64,000 nt of DNA from NCBI GenBank assembly GCA_029582155.1, contig CM055895.1, positions 22,332,462-22,396,461 of the forward strand, read 5' to 3'. The stretch is from Panopea generosa (lineage: Eukaryota > Mollusca > Bivalvia > Adapedonta > Hiatellidae). The number at the start of each line of letters is the position of its first letter. Position 1 is the stretch's first letter. The notes below the pieces were generated by a model. The model did not search any database and was not told where the DNA came from. It saw only the letters and a list, made by a program, of their open reading frames with translations. Both the position numbers and the translations under genes were made by a program. Positions 62,961 to 64,000 of this stretch are shown here, piece after piece.

Positions 62961-64000
62961 AATATATTAGTGTAAACTAGAGTTCAAGAATTTTTTTTTC
63001 TTATAATAGGAACATTAAAAAAACACTAAATCATTTTTATATATTATCATCACTAATTCATGCGGAATTCACTAATTTGGAATACATGAATTTTTTACTT
63101 CAAATTAGTGTCCACAATATTATGATTACTGAATCTATTTCTAAAAATACTTTTAATTTTTGGCCAACAAAGTTAATATGGTTTGGCACGAAACCACAAC
63201 AATAACTTTGTTGCATTGTCTTAGCATCACTTAATAAACTTGGTAAGGAAAGGCATTAACTTTGTATTCTCTATATATTATTTGACATAATAAAATGATA
63301 ACATAATAAACAATCATTCATATTACTTGGATGTTTTTCTTACAAGTTAGTGTCAAAGATATTGCATTTGAAACTACACAGATTTTTAGGCAAAAGGATA
63401 AACAGAAAACTACAGCAATGCATTTCTCCACAAAAAAGCAATCATCATGTAAAATCAACAGTTGTTTAGCAGATGTTGCCTTGTAACATTTTCTGAACAT
63501 CGTCATTGAAAAGCTTTCTAGGGAAAGGAGAGCAAAGTATACTTTAAAACTGAAAAGATAACTCTTAAGATTCTGATAGTAAGTTGACATGTTGAGTTAT
63601 TCCCCTTGCACTATTTGGGTGTACATTCTAATGTAATGTTAATAATTGATATTAAACAGTTGATATTTAATCTGATAATTAAAAAAATACGTAATTATAA
63701 TAACCATGATTATAATAATTATATAATTATAACTATATTGATATTGTTATTAAAAGAGTGTCTTCATTTCTCTACTTTTTATCTCCTTATTGTTTATAAA
63801 AATGTGGCCATGGGTTTTTATTGTGTGTACTGTTACACAATATTATGGCATGGTATTTTTCATTATGGTAGATGTAAAGGTTATACAGAAGTTTGTGATA
63901 CTGACTTAGTGAAGGTCACAAGAAAAGTCTCAGTGGTGGCCCTTAAATACAGAATTTCAGATTTTTTGGTGTAGCTTAACAGTCTTATTTTTCGGTCATT
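62961..64000. other. TBC1D16: TBC1D16 intron sequence to the window end
   Basis: AT-rich, with no exon matching the start of the TBC domain. The 122-codon frame at 63606-63974 is low-complexity and looks like chance. Confidence 0.5.

Noticed and set aside
1-64000. Prokaryotic features (operons, CRISPR arrays, ribosome binding sites)
   Set aside because: All confident genes are spliced animal genes; the short tandem arrays have no spacer-repeat structure of CRISPR type.

Overview
This window is animal nuclear DNA: AT-rich, with genes split into many small exons that have GT-AG borders, and packed with tRNA-derived SINEs and inverted-repeat elements. The gene models are clearly bilaterian. The repeats (tRNA-headed SINEs ending in a '...gcgacgctaaacac' type tail, 'gagttatggcccttga' satellites, foldback elements with 'ggggtcgtattcacc' ends) look like those of bivalve molluscs, so a clam-like bivalve is the best guess. 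I could not test the species.

Three protein-coding genes are supported, all by protein similarity recalled from the human orthologues. (1) CCNF (cyclin F), minus strand, 7593-16480, is complete: 13 coding exons, about 792 aa, with an F-box at the N-terminus, a cyclin core carrying the MRYIL patch, and a Ser-rich tail. (2) CCDC40, minus strand, 23981-49334, is complete: 19 coding exons, about 1090 aa. It is the coiled-coil axonemal ruler protein of motile cilia. (3) TBC1D16, plus strand, begins at 55423. Four coding exons (663 codons) lie inside the window; the catalytic Rab-GAP TBC domain lies past the right edge. All exon phases and splice sites join without a frameshift.

Layout: 1-3200 holds a foldback element and opposed arrays of diverged satellite units. 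3200-7592 is AT-rich and may be CCNF 3' UTR. CCNF follows, with a promoter carrying CCAAT boxes and TTTGAA elements. 16.7-24 kb is intergenic, with a 33-bp minisatellite and SINEs. CCDC40 fills 24-49.3 kb, its introns full of SINEs. The gap of about 6 kb between the CCDC40 and TBC1D16 start codons holds a dead non-LTR reverse transcriptase, a 26-bp minisatellite broken by a piggyBac-type MITE, and more SINEs.

The genes do not form one pathway. CCNF is a cell-cycle ubiquitin-ligase subunit, CCDC40 builds motile cilia, and TBC1D16 regulates endosomal Rabs. The notable point of gene order is the head-to-head TBC1D16/CCDC40 pair, the same arrangement I recall from human 17q25.3. I found no undescribed multi-gene system. 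The best new signals are the twin MITEs with an identical 67-nt hairpin, the strand bias of two SINE families, and one unassigned open frame in a CCDC40 intron.
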